Assembly: GCA_934663885.1 (NCBI GenBank)
Contig: CAKUKW010000112.1
Span: 1 to 6,825, forward strand
Direction: 5' to 3'
Origin: an uncultured Tidjanibacter sp.
GTDB taxonomy: Bacteria; Bacteroidota; Bacteroidia; Bacteroidales; Rikenellaceae
DNA length: 6,825 bases
Under the pieces are notes generated by a model. That model saw only the letters and a list, made by a program, of their open reading frames with translations, was not told the origin of the DNA and made no database searches. Every line of letters begins with the position of its first letter. The stretch's first letter is position 1. Positions 5,635 to 6,825 of this stretch are shown one piece after another. The position numbers and the translations under genes were made by a program.

Positions 5635-6231
5635 TTACAGTAATTTTATTTTTTCCAACAACGCCGCCACCCCGCCGGCCAAATTGACGGTGGCGGCAGC
5701 TATCTGCCATTTTTCGCGCGGTTCTCCCACTTGATTGGATACCGTGCGTATTTCAGCGAACGGTATGCCAAGAGCCCCGCATACGGCAAAAAAAGCGGCC
5801 CCTTCCATGTTTTCTATATCCGCGGCTCCGGGTGCGATGTGTGGGGTAGCCGCCGTATTCACGCTGTTGGATACGGCTTTCGGGAAGATGCCTGGCAGGC
5901 GGGTGGGGCAGTCGTAATAATTATCCACACTGCCTTCGCTCTTCGGCAGCGGCCTGAATTCGCCGCCGGCCATGCTTCCCAGGTCCGCGGAGATCTCCCT
6001 TGTAACGAGTACGGTGTCGCCTTTATGCAATCCTTTACCTTCGTATGCGCCCGCTATTCCTGCGAGTATCAGGAGCTCCGGTTTCTTTCCCGTGATGATA
6101 CGCGCGGTGGAAGCCGCACACCCGGCGAGTCCGATCCCGCATATTTCCACACCGGCACGGCCGCCGTATTTTCCGATGAAAGGTTCCGACTCGATAGTAG
6201 TAGGGAACAGGACTATGATATTACGGGCCAT
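5635..6231 (-). CDS. mqnB: Futalosine hydrolase (MqnB)
   Basis: MqnB hydrolyses futalosine to dehypoxanthine futalosine plus hypoxanthine in the menaquinone futalosine pathway. The 198-residue protein has the MTA/SAH-nucleosidase-like nucleoside phosphorylase fold: IIVLFPTTIESEPFI (5-19) with Glu14 at the position of the conserved acidic residue in MTAN, LLILAGIAGAYEG (53-65), GDTVLVTREISADLG (71-85), IENMEGAAFFAVC (139-151) with Glu143 in the ribose-binding NMEG motif, and IRTVSNQVGEPREKW (161-175). The SNxVG motif followed by a charged R..W segment is typical of futalosine hydrolases and separates them from MTA/SAH nucleosidases, which carry Asp there. The ATG at 6231 lies eight bases after the upstream kinase stop, indicating co-transcription, and mqnD follows 52 bases downstream. 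Together the two mqn genes make the pathway assignment firm. Confidence 0.94.
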   Translation of the reverse strand: MARNIIVLFPTTIESEPFIGKYGGRAGVEICGIGLAGCAASTARIITGKKPELLILAGIAGAYEGKGLHKGDTVLVTREISADLGSMAGGEFRPLPKSEGSVDNYYDCPTRLPGIFPKAVSNSVNTAATPHIAPGAADIENMEGAAFFAVCGALGIPFAEIRTVSNQVGEPREKWQIAAATVNLAGGVAALLEKIKLL

Positions 6232-6239
6232 AATGAAGG

Positions 6240-6825
6240 CTACCTTAGAAAATTACGGTAAATTATCGCCGGCCCCGGAGTGAATATTGTAAATTCATCA
6301 CCCGCAGATTCGTTGAGGCTGCCCCGCCACCATCCCGGAAGACCGTCCGCAGGGGGAATATAAAGGAGCCCGTCAACGCTTACGGGAATGTCCGTGCCTA
6401 TCGTAAATATGGAAACCTGCTGTCCGCGGAAACTCCGGAAAACCGAATCTTCGCGGATGGCGTTGAATACTCCGTAATCCGTCACCATTATCACATCGGT
6501 CTTTTCTGCGTAATTTACCAGCAGGCTAACGTTGGCTATGGTATGGTCTTCCCTTTTACCCGTCGCACCGAGGATGGCTATATTCTTCCTGCGCTGGCCG
6601 AAACAGAACATGAACGCCTTGGTGAGGTCGTTGGTCTCCTGGTCGGCCGAAGGGTGTATCCTGTCTTTGTACCGCCTCACCGTTCCCTCGGAAAGAGAAT
6701 CGCAGTCCCCCGCTATCGCAGCAGGCATGCCGCCCCGCGCCACATATTCGTCGGCCGCGCCGTCGCAGCAAACGACATAATCCGCCGCGGCGAGTATGGA
6801 ACCGGCTATGCTGTCGTCGGCCGGA
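6240..6825 (-). CDS. Thiamine diphosphokinase (thiamine pyrophosphokinase), N-terminus outside window
   Basis: The enzyme transfers diphosphate from ATP to thiamine, giving the cofactor thiamine diphosphate, in the cytoplasm. The frame stays open from the right edge (first full codon 6822-6824) to TAG at 6240-6242, giving 194 visible residues; the family usually has a little over 200, so only a short N-terminal piece is missing. Visible motifs are ADYVVCCDGAADEYV just inside the edge, AIAGDCDSLS (the metal/diphosphate-binding GDxDS motif), DQETNDLTKAF, ILGATGKREDHTIANVSLL, a C-terminal beta-rich thiamine-binding part from about VSIFTIG, and a terminal region with SLNESAGDEFTI, resembling the family's SN segment. 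GTG at 6743 is not the start: conserved family sequence continues upstream of it. The gene is first of three minus-strand genes in the window, eight bases ahead of mqnB. The futalosine route itself does not need thiamine diphosphate, so the linkage may be simple operon packing. thiN or tnr3 symbols are possible; I do not assign one. Confidence 0.93.
   Translation of the reverse strand, partial: PADDSIAGSILAAADYVVCCDGAADEYVARGGMPAAIAGDCDSLSEGTVRRYKDRIHPSADQETNDLTKAFMFCFGQRRKNIAILGATGKREDHTIANVSLLVNYAEKTDVIMVTDYGVFNAIREDSVFRSFRGQQVSIFTIGTDIPVSVDGLLYIPPADGLPGWWRGSLNESAGDEFTIFTPGPAIIYRNFLR

Noticed and set aside
5599..5638. GTTTTAC direct repeat 30 bases apart and a small AACGG/CCGTT inverted repeat between mqnB and mqnD
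   Set aside because: Both are short and lie in an AT-rich spacer; no known operator or riboswitch pattern is recognised.
5663..5697. 9-bp inverted repeat (GCCGCCACC / GGTGGCGGC) near the 3' end of mqnB
   Set aside because: It encodes Ala/Gly/Val-rich sequence where GC-rich codons easily create such repeats, has a 17-base loop, and no T-tract follows on the transcribed strand.
5731..6261. Plus-strand open frame of 176 codons opposite mqnB
   Set aside because: It has no recognisable motif, while the minus strand carries clear futalosine hydrolase motifs over the same interval.
6741..6743. GTG as the start of the thiamine diphosphokinase
   Set aside because: Family-like sequence (DYVVCCDGAADEYV) continues upstream without a stop to the window edge, so the true start lies outside.

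Overview
The window looks like chromosomal DNA of a Bacteroidota bacterium, most likely Bacteroidales and perhaps close to Alistipes/Rikenellaceae; the genus is only an impression. The signs are an ECF sigma factor paired with a membrane-anchored outer-membrane-barrel protein, AT-rich leaders with little or no Shine-Dalgarno sequence, promoter boxes resembling the Bacteroidota -7 element TAnnTTTG, and lipoproteins of types common in gut Bacteroidales. There are nine protein-coding genes, two of them cut by the window edges. I see no rRNA, tRNA, CRISPR array, insertion sequence or phage gene.

Left part (1-1745, minus strand): an ECF sigma-70 factor that appears to start at TTG, followed 35 bases later by a protein with a short cytoplasmic N-terminus, one membrane helix and a C-terminal beta-barrel-like region. 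That second gene runs off the left edge. The pair looks like a sigma factor with its membrane-bound partner.

Middle part (1746-4749, plus strand): an AT-rich divergent region with a plausible promoter leads into rpiB, encoding ribose-5-phosphate isomerase B. After a 218-base gap holding a strong hairpin and a -7-like box comes a tight three-gene operon joined by ATGA overlaps. It encodes an alpha/beta-hydrolase lipoprotein, a LacA/Maa-type sugar O-acetyltransferase and a cyclophilin-fold lipoprotein. Its pathway is not evident. The third gene contains a perfect 13-bp inverted repeat inside its coding sequence.

Right part (4776-6825, minus strand, convergent with the operon): transcription order is thiamine diphosphokinase (N-terminus outside the window), futalosine hydrolase MqnB and 1,4-dihydroxy-6-naphthoate synthase MqnD. 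The two mqn genes indicate that the organism makes menaquinone by the futalosine route. MqnB acts on futalosine to give dehypoxanthine futalosine; MqnC, not in the window, cyclises that product; and MqnD converts the cyclic compound to dihydroxynaphthoate. The kinase makes the cofactor thiamine diphosphate.

Most of the window is ordinary core metabolism. The points most worth a second look are the sigma factor/barrel-anchor pair, the unusual nucleophile elbow of the hydrolase, the uncharacterised operon and the intragenic hairpin.
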